From Beaufortia kweichowensis (taxonomy: Eukaryota > Chordata > Actinopteri > Cypriniformes > Gastromyzontidae), in NCBI GenBank assembly GCA_019155185.1, contig CM032794.1, forward strand, positions 2,643,988 to 2,707,987: a stretch of DNA of 64,000 bases, given 5' to 3'. This document shows positions 22,917-35,610 of the stretch, piece by piece. How positions within the stretch are numbered: position 1 is the first letter of the stretch; the number at the start of each line of letters is the position of its first letter. Made by a program: the position numbers and the translations under genes. Below the pieces are notes generated by a model that worked only from the letters and a program-made list of their open reading frames with translations, ran no database searches and was not told the origin of the DNA.

Positions 22917-25900
22917 TTTTCCTCCATTTAAGTAGGTAAGTCTTGTATGACTGAAATAGCTGAAGTGAACGGAGATGACTTTGAAATAGTAAAGCGTAAG
23001 CTTGATTGTAACGATCTCTATTGAAATCAATTGTGTATTGTTGAGTCTCTCTTCTTTTATGGTGGTTGTAGTACTGTGGTGAGGCGGCTCACTATATTTG
23101 TCTCATATATGTATAGAAAATGCACATCTTCTGCGTTTTAGTTGATAACATTTTAGTTGTTATTTCAGTTTTGCTGATTATAAATTTCATCACAGTTGCT
23201 CTTGTGTCTGTATACGTGTTTGTGGTTGATATGAATCAGTGACAGTGTTATGCATGTCAAAGACCTCTCTGTCTTGCAGTGGACACATGTTCACCTCTTT
23301 TTCTACTCTGACCACTATTCCATCCAAAGGGGATTTCCCTGACCTGGTCATTCCCACAATCAGTCATCTGTCCTGGGTTTGGCACTGTATGGGAGGTGGG
23401 TATTGGGTGCAAGGTCTTACCAAGGAGGGTCTGTAACCTTAGGGTCACATCTGTGGGTTCTAGACACTAAGCTACAGTACTACGCTCCATGATTCATGAG
23501 TCTTGATAGTGGGTTTAACTGACTTGAGTCTGTGATCCTACTGTATGATCCTAATTTTAGTGTAAACCGATGAACACTGGATGACTCATGTATGTGAATG
23601 ACATCACATGATATATCAGGATGTAAGAGAAATTCTTGGTTTGAAATCTCTTTAGAATTAAAGCATTTTTTTCTGTTCATTTCCAACATTTTATTATAGG
23701 CCATTGTGGGAAGTCTTATTAATAAAATTCATAAGAGGGTCCCATTTTAATAAGCATTGAGCTTTGGTATCTCATCATATCAAAAATGACTTTCACAGCT
23801 AATCTGAATGGCAGAAAAAACTATATTGCTACAGATAAAACAAAATATCCTTGAAATAAAGTCTTTTTTGAATTTCTTTATATGTAATATTTCTGTATGA
23901 TTTTGTGAGTATAGACAATAAAATGCATCAAGAGAACAAAGTTATTGTGTAGCTTTACAGCAACATACAGTAATTGTGTAAAGATTATTATGTTGTGATC
24001 ATAGAAACGTTGTGGTTTAAACTGTATGTAACTTTTAATCAGACATTCACAAAACATGTTTTGATTGATTTACTATATCATACACTGACGTATAAAGAAA
24101 ATTACTTGAGGAGAAATTTCAGTAATGCATAATTTCATGTCGTTATACTTTGCAGACCATGAACATGCCTGTAATCTGAATGTTATAATTGAAATGCTTG
24201 GCCTGGATTTCCCATTTAGAGTGTATAGTCCGTTCAAAATGTCCAAACAGGCCACAACTGCTCCAAACACAAACGATTCGACCAAAACCAACACGACTGT
24301 CTCATATGATGGATGCCATCACAGCGAGAGACTTGTTTTGATACCTGAGCCCGGCACACAAAAATGCTTCCGAATAGGTTTACGTCAGGGCTGACTTCAC
24401 GTTCAGTGTCCCGTAACAACGCAGGCGTGGGTGGTGACAGGTGAACCGTGGCATGTAACGTCTCGGAAACAAGGTGAAGAAATAATTGAATTTAAGAGCG
24501 TGAAGGGAACACACAGCACTGCCTGATGTTATTTTGTCATCCTTTAAGATGCTGGTCACTGTCACAGACAGTTTTTTAATTTATATCTCCTTTAACAACG
24601 ATTTAGGAATAATGTTGAGCAGCAGTTTGAATCATTAAAAGACACAAGTTCATTTTAGTTTTAGTTTCTTTGCCTTAAAAGGTAAAACTATGATATTCTG
24701 TCATTAATCATTATTAAGGTATAGATTTAAATTTGCCTTTTTTGGCATATATATTATACACCATTAGTTTGATTTCAGTGCTGTAATGTTTTTGTTGGAG
24801 AGAGAACGCCAAATACACACTTTTGGATGTCTTTGGCTCTCGGTTATCCAGGTCATCATAAAATGCTGTGCAGAATTGATTCTGGAGCATCTGGATGTGT
24901 TTTAAACGTGAAAGCGATTTGTCTATATGAAAATATGTAATTTGTCCATTAACAACACAGAATCACCCAGCATTTAAAGCGCAGAACGAGTGTTATCCAT
25001 TCTCAGCGGGCCTGTGGATTGCAGAGACTCCTCAACCCAAAACCTTCAGCCATTTCAATACATAAAACCGCCTTTAGAACTGTCAAAATTGTTGATTGCC
25101 AATGACCCAAATTTCCCCAGAGTGCCACAGTCAGAGAAAGGAGCGGAATCAAATCATAGCCCCTTCCTGTCCTCCCGGCTACACACCATTACAGATGAGA
25201 CGTTCTCTAAGCCTGTTGGCCATGCATCTCTCTTACCTCGCACTTCGCTTGAAAAAGACACGGCTATGCCTGGATGATATGAGCCAGAGGTTTTCAAACT
25301 AAAGTACAAGACTCTTAGGCCTTCAAATGTAATGTGATTTTAAGTCATAGAATTAAGCCTTACATCCTTCAGATGAACATGCAAGCACGTTTTCATACCC
25401 ATACAACCTTTTTCTTCCTCAATCCTATCATTTCTCTTTCCTGTGAGGAAATATCCAACACACAAACATACCGGTTTCCAAACGCTCTTGCTGACCAACT
25501 GAGTTTTGGCATAGGTTGTTTGAAGTCGACATGCTTCTAATCCCTTAGAACAAGGATGAATTGGTTTTACAGTGTGTTGAAGGAAAGTTTCCTTTATAAA
25601 CACAAGGATTCATTCATAAGGTGCAAGGAGATGTCAGTGAGGCTATAGAGAGTATAAATGTTACAAAAGAAAAACACGATAAGCAATGTCTTAACCAAAT
25701 TCACTGGCAGTTTTCCCAAGCTAAGGGATTATGTTTTCATATACTGTATTGGATACACCTCTGTTTTTTAGATGAGGGTTGGGAGTAGCACCAAATAACT
25801 CACTGAAACCTAAGAGTTTGCTTATGTTTCCAGTGAGTTATTCTGTGGATGGTTCAAAACCATCAAGAAGTCTTTTTTGACTATAGAAATAGGAGAGCAT

Positions 25901-28900
25901 TTTGATATGGCTTACATTTACATGTACCGCAAAGAATTAATGTTTGCAACACATACTGTATATTAAAGCTGCAATATATAACTTTTGCCTCTCAAACTCT
26001 ATTGCCATTTCTGTTTAAAACAAAATTGCAGATTACTTTATGTACTTACCTTTCAAGTGACGTCAAACTGACATTATTTTTATGAAATTGTACCAGACAG
26101 TTCAACTTGCCATGCAAAACAGTCAATCATTATTATAAGCTTAACGTTGTGAATCGGGATAGGATAATGAGACGGTTTTGAATGCTGATTGCATTTCAGT
26201 TATTTTTCGAAATAAAAAGTTATTGATTGCAGATTTAAGAAAGATTCAAATTGGGAAGTTTGGTATAGAGTACAGAAGCGTTTTTTAAATTAACTTCTGT
26301 AGTAAACGTTCAGAAGTTTGAATACATACACAATAACTTTCTTTTGGAAGTAAGACGCATTATTTCAAAAGCTAGACTAGTAAACAGAAACCAAAGTGAT
26401 ATGTTTATTAATGGTGGGGTTATGTACAGTAGTAATGTAGTCCATTACGTCATTATTGGTTTTGACTCTGAGGAAGGCTTACAGATCCACCAGAAAAGCA
26501 AACAGGTCCTGAGTCTTTCTCTATGAGTCTTGGCAACGATTTTGTCCGTCAGCATATTAACAGGAAACATAAATCCACAATCAGCTACCTTCCCATAAGA
26601 AAAGCTCAATGTTGCTAAAACACTTCGTTTCTTTCTGCTGAAGGTGTCTGGGTCTGTGTTCTGTATGTCCGATCGTCACCGGGTTGTGATTTTTATTAGC
26701 TGTTGTTTGAATGATGATAAGGCCAGTCCGGATATGAAGCTGCTTCTGAGAGGCGATGGCTGAAGAGATGTAGGGTTCAATTACTCTTGGGTTTCACAAA
26801 GCTCTGGTCCTAGCTTCTGCATAAATTAAAGAGGCTTTTGGTCTGTTTAGAGATTCAGATGAGTGAACCTGGACCAACGGGAAGGGAAGCCAAACAAAGA
26901 GGCCGATTTTGTTTTTTCTCCTAATAGTCACGACACATTATACTGCAGGTAAATTGCTCCCCCCTGGCTTGTTCTCAGATTAGCGCTAGCTAGCCAACGT
27001 AAACAGAAGGAAGTTGTGAAAATACTTGACTCATTCTCACGTATACCACTAATGTCCCACCAGAGCCCATGAAAAGAGGCCAGTTTTGAACACGACTTGC
27101 ATAAAACTATCGGAAAACTTATGATACCCCTAAAGTATTGTATGATGTTGTATTTGACCAAGGTCAGTTTCCTTGGTGTTGGATAGCGATACGTCAGCAC
27201 CGTATTTTCATACGGTATATCAACATGAATACTGTAGCTTTGTATTATTCACTTAGTGATACAGCTATACGCTTGTTATTTTGTGGTTGCTCTGCTATGT
27301 CACATCTTGGATAGAGTTCGTAACCTATAAATTCAGAAGCCAAACGTCTTTGCAGTTGTATTTGCCATTGCCAATGTACTCTTGCCCCCTTTTTGATCTT
27401 TAAAACTGGGTCACACTCCACCATTCACAAAACCAAGTTTAAATGGTATGCATTAGACAATGCCACATGTGCGAAACATGTACACGTCAGTCTGAGTCTG
27501 GTGTGACTTCATAATTGTTCATTTATTATGTTGCTGCCTGGGTTACAGCTGTCAAGTGTCCTTTTTGCTCTTATGAGGCAGAGGTTTCACTAGTTTTTAT
27601 GTTGTACAGTGCATGTGTGCAGAATAAGCTTGGGAAAACACATTAAAGCAAATTGGTAGGTGCAAACACGAAACAGACTGACAGGCAGGGAACAGCTTTG
27701 CTTTGTGTCTGTGATTGCGTCTGGTGGGTAAGGCCACTAAGACACCCAAAACACATTTCAGATTCCTGTTATTAATTAAATTGTAGAGTTAATCATTTGA
27801 ACCTTTTCTATAACAAGGATTATTTGCTGGATAAAGAGAAGGAGCAGAGATTCCCTGTGTACAAAATTCAGCATTTTAAGCCTGGCCTAAAATAAAATGC
27901 ATGTACCATAAATACCTTACATACTTTATGACGCTTACATTATTTCTTCATTTTAAATCCGTTTTACTATTTATTACTAAATGATTGCATTTTTATTTAA
28001 GAGCAAATAATAATTAGAAGGAGAATATAAAGTGGAAACATAATAACAACATCAATAATTGATTGTTGCGTCAATTCTAAATAGGATAAGATGGATGTTT
28101 TGAGTATTTTAATGCCCAACACCTCTTTGAAAACTTTCATTTATAAAAATCTATCAATAAGCCAGTCATATTTTGGTTTTTGAAAGTGGCTCTGTGATGC
28201 TATCACAACATTGACATGATCAATGCTATCTGTATGTCCAGACCGGTGAAAGAAAGGCAAGTGTTTTGGTCACAGTTATTATTTTTGCATTAGATGTTTG
28301 GTGAGACAGAAAAAGTGTTTATCCCTTTTCTCAGTGAAGGCCACATGAATGAGGTGCAGGTATTGAGATTGCACACATGCGCTTAGGAAAGGTTTTACTT
28401 CAATACCATGGTAAAAGTATGGTCACTATAGCAAACCCATGGTTAATTTGTGGGTATCATACTGAAGGTTAGCCTTCACTTTGTGCTCCTATTTGCACTT
28501 ATCGACTCGTTGGTTGTTAACATTGACACATGAATGAAGTAATAAAACGTTGTCTGTATGCATTACTGTCCTGTAAATAGTACATTCTGGGGGTACTGCA
28601 TACCTCTGGATAGATAAATAAATCCTCCGGCCGGAGCAGGTGTGTCAAAGGCATTTGGAGAATGTCAGCATTTATAGTGCTTACGTCATATCAGAGCTGT
28701 CCTTGTTTGCATCTCATAATGTTTGTGTTTAAGGCCCGAAACCCAGACATGTCTGCGTACCCAAACACAGCGACGGCACGTGCTCTCTTTGTTGAGGTGG
28801 AAAAACACTTAGGTCTTTTGCTTTCAAATGATTTCGTAAGCGTGACTCCAGGATCTGCCAGATGAGGCCACTCTCTTGTGGGAAACCAGAGCACTTACAT

Positions 28901-30404
28901 TCGCTTCTCCAGCGCTGCTCTCTCACGAGACAGAGGAAACCAGGCCTTCTGGAGAATGTCACATACGCAGCATTGTCCATACGCATCAGAATCACTGCTA
29001 CGGTTTGGAATGGTTAATGAAATTCAGACACCTATGGGACACTTTGTAGTAGACATCTATTGACTTCAAATGTTTTAAAAGAACTTTCACAGAGAGAGTA
29101 TTAATAGTCGATAATTGTGAACGGACGTAATTTATAAAAGTCGCAGTATTTAGTTTCGCCATCAACAGGCTGCTGAAAAAGTTATTAGATGGATTTACAC
29201 TACCTAATCCTTTAGCTAAAGACGCTCATTAAAACTACAGTATGGAGCCTTTCGCTCACCTTAGGATATTAGATCGTGTAGGGTTTATGTATGGCTTTGC
29301 TTTTTTATTTTGGTCTTGCGCTGTTTTAGTGTCCTTTTATAACCTCCTTCCTTCCTCCCGCGCAGCACACAGTCTTCAGTCGGTTCTGGCACACTAGGGA
29401 GTGAGGAAGTTGGTATGGTTCATTAAGTGAATATAGCACACCACCCATGTCACTCCACACAATGAAGCCTTTCTTCTTGGAGTGACACCAAAATCGTGAG
29501 AAAAAAGGAAAAAGTTTTTCTTTCAAATGCTTGGACCAGGGCATAGTTTTTGATGTCAGTTCTTCTTTATTAGTTAATACCGCTAAGAATAAAAAACTGT
29601 ATTTTATAACTTAATACTGCTGAGAACAAAAAATAGATATACGGGACTTAAAATGAGTCTTAAAATGTTATGGCTATTATAACACAGGTGTGATAAACCA
29701 TAAAATGTCTCTTATTACTCTTTAGTCAGCAAATGTAAACTTTCACACTGTGCTGTTGAAACTTAGATGTTTTTTTTCTCTTGTGAACGTAAACGTCCTG
29801 AAGATGCGCTTTTGCTGGCATAACATCAAGTCTAGCAGAGAAAAAGAAGAATTTGGTTTAGAATTGCATTGTAATTCTGGTTCTGTCATGAAAGTGAGTC
29901 TAAAGTGTGTTTGAATCCATGGATTGGTGAGATGTTGAATGAAATGATGCTTTCTGATGGATGATAGTTGTCTGAGGCAAAGGATTATAATGTTTTTAGG
30001 GTTAGGTCAAAAGATGACTTTAGGGTCATTTTTAGACACATTTTTGCATGTTTTTTTATTTATTTATTTATGTACAACCCTTTCGAAACAACAATCTCGT
30101 AACATTAATGACAGTTGAGTAACTTTGCATAGTCCATGAAGAATCTGTAAGATTTAATAATAAAAAAAGAGGGATCATAAAAACATTATTTGTATTTAGT
30201 TCTGCACTGAATAAACCGTTTCACAGATTATCCAGTTAAATCATTCAGTTTAGTAAGGTTTACATAACACTTAGATAGAGGACTAGTACTCAAATATTAC
30301 AAAACATTCATTGATGCTCACATTGACAACCTCCGAACCAAGAGGATGTCAGTGTTTCAGCTAAATAATCTGCACTGATTGTGGTTATTTCATTTTGTGA
30401 AAAA
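22917..30404. other. Intron 2, long stretch without recognised features
   Basis: Mixed AT-rich sequence. G+C-richer patches at about 24990-25290 and 28620-29060 carry unassignable open frames and could be conserved non-coding elements. A degenerate ACCATGG-type fragment lies at 28405-28460, and a short imperfect direct repeat (TTAATACCGCTAAGAATAAA / TTAATACTGCTGAGAACAAA) at about 29575-29637. Confidence 0.45.
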
Positions 30405-30631
30405 TGTGACCCTGCCTGTGAAAACCCAACGAAAGTCATTACTAAATCATCCTAAATAATGTTAAGAACATTCTGTGAAAATATTACCTTGATATCTTTA
30501 ATATTGACCGAGTAAGATTACTTCAAAGATTGAAATCATAGTGAAATTAATAGGTAAAATCAAACTTTGATGCTCGTTATCTCCGATGTTGATTTTTAGA
30601 CTTTAGCTAGGTTTTCAAAGACAGAGTCACA
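30405..30631. mobile_element. MITE with TGTGACCCTG inverted ends, copy 1
   Basis: Ends are TGTGACCCTGCCTGTGAAAA and, on the opposite strand, TGTGACTCTGTCTTTGAAAA. The interior matches the element at 45135 closely, for example TACCTTGATATCTTTAATAT and AGGTAAAATCAAACTTTGAT. No open frame. Confidence 0.85.
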
Positions 30632-31845
30632 AATATGTAAATACCTTTTTAACAGCTGAACTAAATACAAAAAAGTTCTTTCATGTCAGAATTGTTTGCA
30701 TTGTGCAAGTGTTTATAAACTTGGGGAATAAACAGGGTTTGCAAACGTACTCGATTATTCAAAAAATGATAAACTAAACAAAATCGGCCTGCTAACAAAG
30801 CCCATTAGTTAAACTAAACATAAGCGTTTATTCGCATCTACAAATGCTACTTCATGCAAAGTAATTGCCACATTGCACTGCTTTATTGTGTCACACATGT
30901 TTTTAGCAAAGTACTTTATAAAATAATGTAAACGGTTTCATTTTCTCGAGACGACGGCTCGTGTAATGTTTCTCAGGGGATGTAATTTTCAGAGTAAATG
31001 TGGCAGCCTTTCCCATCTGATGGTAATCCCAGTGTAGCGTGTTTCTGCTGAGGAAGTAACCCGAGGTGTGTACACATGTGGCTCGGCTCCTCTGTTTTAA
31101 CCCAGACGGCCCCTGTATCCAACAGGGTTTTATGAATGGGGCCAGTAGGGGACTGAGGTTGGGAGCCGAGGCCCCGGGACAGAAGAGTGTCTGCGTGCAC
31201 ATGGGGGAATTAAGAGAATGGAGGGGTAGGGTCTGTCTCATGCGCACTACCCAGCTGCTAGTGTTTAAAGTGTGCCATTGAAGCCAAAAACACATGTGCA
31301 GAAAAACAGTAGAAGAGGGAACTCTGAGACAGCCGTCCTCCAGCTTCTGTGCAACGGGCAAATCTCTCGTGATTTCCCTCCCAAGAGAGATCTGAAACAT
31401 TTCTTTAGTGAATTTGATGTGGTTAAGGTTATTTTTTACTTAAGTCTTTTACCTTTCCTTAAGACAGGTCATTATCCCTCTCTCTTGTGCAAAGTGCTGT
31501 CAGATCAATATGGGGCTCTATGCAAAGTGCATCTCATAATCCCAGCTGTGCCGCGCGGAGAGGGTGTGCGTCTGGCACAAAGTCATACTGCTTCAATTAC
31601 TGCCCTGATGCCATTTCACTTTCTACTCTGTCTGAAATGATAACCCTGTGTAATCCCATGAGATTAAGAGGTGTTTATCCTATAGAGCTGCGTGGATTGT
31701 TTTGTTTTCTTTAAGGGAGAAAGTTTAGAGGTGTTTTCTTTCAGGCAGTATATGGTCTCGCTCATCTTTGGCATGTTAAATAACATGTGTGATCGTTAAT
31801 GCTTTGTGTGCTATGAGACGGAGAAACTGGTAAAAACTGGTATGT
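30632..31845. other. Intron 2 spacer with a long minus-strand open frame
   Basis: The minus strand is open for 165 codons at 30903-31400, and the plus strand is also open over parts of it. The sequence is moderately G+C-rich, and the translation has no domain, signal or repeat that I recognise. It is more likely non-coding than a nested gene. Confidence 0.4.
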
Positions 31846-32000
31846 GGGTAGTTGACAAATATATTTAAGAGTTTTATGGTGTGACATCAAAAAAAATCTC
31901 TCATACTATTTGTATATTATTAAGACATTTTTGCTGTGACACCATAGAACAAATTTGCATATATATTGGTATATATTCATATAGATTTGTATAACTTCCC
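31846..32000. mobile_element. MITE-like element, GGGTAGTTG family, short copy
   Basis: Starts GGGTAGTTGACAAATATATT, then TTATGGTGTGACATC, and carries CATACTATTTGTATATTATT and TTTTTGCTGTGACACCATAG as in the 6-526 copy before ending near AACTTCCC. It lacks about 300 interior bases of that copy, as expected of an internal deletion derivative. Confidence 0.65.
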
Positions 32001-32160
32001 ATGCATCAGCTTTTTAAATTAGGCCATTCCTGAGATTAAAGAAAGAAAAAATCATTTTATAAAAATCTTTCTGGATTTATAATCCAGAGAAAACAAAGCT
32101 AAAGTGATCGGAAAAGTGTGTTTCTCTCCAAAACCAAAACATAATAAATTTTGTTTTATA

Positions 32161-32437
32161 AAGTGATAGTTTACCCAGAAGTACCCAAATTTCTTTCATC
32201 ATTTATTCACCCTCATGTCATTCCAAACCTTTGACTTTTTTGCTCTGCAGAACACAAAAGAAGATATTTTAAGAAATGTTGGTAACCAAACAACATTGAC
32301 CCCCATTGACGTTGAATGTATGAACATTTCTCAAGATATCTTCTTTTGTGTTCCACAGAAGAAAGCAAGAGTCATATACAGATTCTGAACCACATGAGGA
32401 TGAACAAATGATGAAAGAATTTGTTTTTTATAGTTTA
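32161..32437. mobile_element. MITE-like element, GATAGTTCACCC family, copy A
   Basis: Starts AAGTGATAGTTTACCCAGAA, then TCACCCTCATGTCATTCCAA, and ends in the mirrored CACATGAGGATGAACAAATG. Inner arms AGAAGATATTTTAAGAAATG and CATTTCTCAAGATATCTTCT also pair. Confidence 0.75.
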
Positions 32438-34237
32438 AACCCAATTTTATGAAATGACTATAACATTATATGAGGTATAATCCTGAAAGTATTAAAATAA
32501 AATGTAATATTTTCTGCAAATCTGAGCTTATCTCATATAAGTCTTGATGCTCAATGGTGAATATTCATTTCTGCATTGAATCAGCACAAGCTTTTCATGT
32601 GTGAATAAATCTGCCAAATAACCCATTACACCATCATTTGGAATTGATGTAGAAACCCTTAGAATCACAAAACAGAACATAAATTTAATCAGCGATGGCT
32701 TTAAACATTGTGATCACAGACAATAATATTTTATTACAGCCTCCCGAAGAAAACATTATTTCAGTGGTGACTCACAACATATAATTACACTGGAACTGCT
32801 TCAGATGTTATGTTCATGTCGGGTCAGTAGCATGTAATGGTTGAGCTGGTTTACACTGACGGCAGTCTGTCTTTGAGAAGACCTTCGTCAATTTATCCAT
32901 CAATCATCTCATGTGAAAGGCAGAGGGGTTGCTGGGAGATACCACAGATGCCAACCGAACATCAACACTGCTCACAGAAGAAGCTGTAGCCACTGTTTAT
33001 GGCCTGGCTCCACCGGTAGTATGATCTTTGACCACAGTGTCCTGGCATTAGATCAGCAGAGATAGCAGCTGAAAGCAGAAATAGAGAAGGTGTCCTTATG
33101 ATCTCACTTTTGGCAGGAGATAGACTTTGTGCGGTTGAGGAAGAGACACACATTGGGCTAGAAAGCTATTTTTTTGGCATTTTAAAGATACAGAATTTGT
33201 GATGTCATATTTTTATCATTGTTTTAACATGTCTAATAATGAGATTTCGCTTTATGCCCTTGAGCAAGTTATTTAATCTCCTGATCGTCCTGGCAGAATG
33301 TGTTTGCTGTACGGCTGTTAGATAATATGCCTCTTCTAAATGACAGAAGTTCAAAGTAGAGCATACCATGTGTCCCCCATTAAAGTTAAAGGTCCGAAAC
33401 GAAAGCAAAAAACAAGAACCGTGCTAAATTGGATGTTTTACAAATTACAAGAATAGGAACCGGACAGTCTTTACCTAAAAACATAATTTACAGAATTACA
33501 GAAAATACTTAAAAAGCCTCTTCGGAAACCTATTTAAGTAGACCTAAAGACCAAAGGAGCCAGAAACGGTTGGCTCCAGACATTTATCTTCTGGAGACAT
33601 TTGTGTCATCGACTGTTTAAGGAAATGAAGTGCTATTTAGCCCTCTGCCCAAACCCAAACTTGCGGATTCGCCCTCTTGGTACATATTTTCTTTTGTGTG
33701 TGGTATGAGACCAGCCATGGATACATGAAGCAAATCGGGTGGAACCAGGCTAATGCGCTGTGCCTCAGAGCTACCCGACTCTCCAAAAAATCCTCTGCTC
33801 ATTTTTCAGATGTCTCAGAGAATGGGTTGTTTCAGGCCAAAACACATTAGCTTGAAGGGGGTTACTGGATGCCTTTGGTGGCCCATTGTTCTGGGAAAAG
33901 CTCCTCTGGATGAGAGCTTGTGGTGGGGTATCTACAATCTGGCTACTATTGACAATTCAGAAAGAAACGAGGCAGCTCATGTGTGATCAATAAATCTTTT
34001 GTCTGTAGCTCGCCACAACTCTTTGGTATATTATCCATGTTATGTCTTGTAGTTAGGTGCAAATGCTTTAGGGGGAGGATAATGGTCTCGGCCTTAGACG
34101 GCATGACCGCAGACTACCATTCAGATCTGATTTGAGAACGCCTTTACAATTCAAATGTAAATCTTGAAATAATTTGTTGAATTTAAATTGAGGTGGCAAA
34201 TAAGATGCAGGATTGTGAGTTGTTCAAAATGTTGACT
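32438..34237. other. Intron 2 spacer, nothing recognised
   Basis: Non-coding sequence; the open frames at 32962-33153, 33617-33802 and 33753-33986 have no recognisable content. Confidence 0.45.
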
Positions 34238-34430
34238 TAAAGGGATAGTTCATTCATCATTTATTCACCCTCATGTTTTTAAACCTGTTTTTCCTTCTGT
34301 GGAACACAAATTTGAGAAATGTGTTTTGTGTTCATACAATGGAAGTCAATAGGAGGTCAACATTTTTTAAAATGATTTCTTTTGTGTTCTGCATGTTTAG
34401 AATGACATGAGGGTGAGCAAATGATGAACT
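34238..34430. mobile_element. MITE-like element, GATAGTTCACCC family, copy B
   Basis: Starts TTAAAGGGATAGTTCATTCA, then TTATTCACCCTCATG, and ends with mirrored ATGACATGAGGGTGAGCAAA. It directly abuts the next element. Confidence 0.75.
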
Positions 34431-34431
34431 A

Positions 34432-34530
34432 CACTCTTAAAGGTGCTTCAAGGGTTCTTCACAACAATCCCATAAAAAAAAACATTTTTGGTTCCACTAA
34501 GAACTTGTCTCAAAGGTTCATAAAAAAACC
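34432..34530. mobile_element. MITE-like element, CTCTTAAAAATAAAGGTGC family, partial copy 5
   Basis: CACTCTTAAAGGTGCTTCAA at the left, then GGTTCTTCACAACAATCCCA and GGTTCCACTAAGAAC. Only the left half remains. Confidence 0.65.
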
Positions 34531-35375
34531 TACATATGTATTTTGTTAGATTTACTGTACTATATTGATCAGTTAAGACTACAGAAAGCACCAGATCATG
34601 TACCTTCAGTCTGGGTTCTTGATATTAAAGCCCTGGCAACATTGCTCCTACATTACTGCTGCTGGGTCAGTACCAAATACATTAACACTGATACAGCTTA
34701 CTGTCTTACATTACCAGAAATGCAAGGGTGGAGACTGACAGTAGGCCAGTTAGAATGTCTTATTAACATTTACAGCATTTTAAGTGGTGAAACTGGACTG
34801 CTTAGGTTAATAAATTTGGCTTTATGTAGTAAAAATGAATAAAATTACTGCATTTTAATAGAGTGCATACTTCATACAAATGTAAGACAGTGACCTGACT
34901 GCAAAAACGATTGTAATGATCATGTCATCCGAGGCGTTGTGAATAAACTGAGGTGACTTGGTCCACCACGCAGCTGTTGTTGGGATTTAAAGAGCAGAAT
35001 GCCCGAGTAAGCCTCTCTCTTTCCACCGCTCGCTGTGTTTTGATCCCTGTACCTCTGTAAGTATGTGTGGACTGCCTTCTGCTGTCTTGTGTGCACCTCA
35101 CACACTTTAAAGTGTAGACAGAATTGATCCAGTATCTGTTAAGTGTACTGTAAGAACACATGTGGAGTTGTGAGCTGTTCTGTGGGCTTTGCACCTGTTG
35201 GTGTTTTGGATCTACTGCCAGTATGTGAAAACTGAACTGCCAGTCTGGGCCATAGAGTGAATGTCTGGGGTGAAATGAAAAAGCTGCTAATAATAACATT
35301 AAATACACATTTTGGGCCTATTATATTTTGTGACTTAATGTTTAATGGCTATCTGGGCATGGGCATGTCTCAGAT
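34531..35375. other. Intron 2 spacer, nothing recognised
   Basis: Open frames at 34543-34842 (+) and 34925-35308 (-) show no known motif. Confidence 0.45.
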
Positions 35376-35610
35376 TTAAAGGAACAGTTCACCCAAAAAT
35401 GAAAATTCAAAATTTACTCACACACATGCCATCCCAGGTGCATGACTTCCTTTCTTCAGTTCAACACAAACTTTAAAATTAATTTTATATTAAAATACTG
35501 TTCTTTTTTACATGGTACTTGAAATAGGTTAATAAACTAATCCAGACGACTCCAAAAGGTTGATAAATGTCTTCTGAAGCGAAACATTGAATAAATGGGT
35601 GAACTGTAGT
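35376..35610. mobile_element. MITE-like element, GATAGTTCACCC family, diverged copy C
   Basis: Starts TTTAAAGGAACAGTTCACCC followed by AAAAATGAAAATTC, the family's usual opening, and closes near AATGGGTGAACTGTAG. The middle (CCAGACGACTCCAAAAGGTT) differs from copies A and B, so it may be a subfamily. Confidence 0.6.

Noticed and set aside
24990..25302. Overlapping plus-strand frames as a gene
   Set aside because: Two frames overlap with neither showing a domain; more like a G+C-richer non-coding patch.
30903..31400. 165-codon minus-strand gene
   Set aside because: No domain or homologue, with overlapping plus-strand frames. Kept only as a note in the spacer entry.
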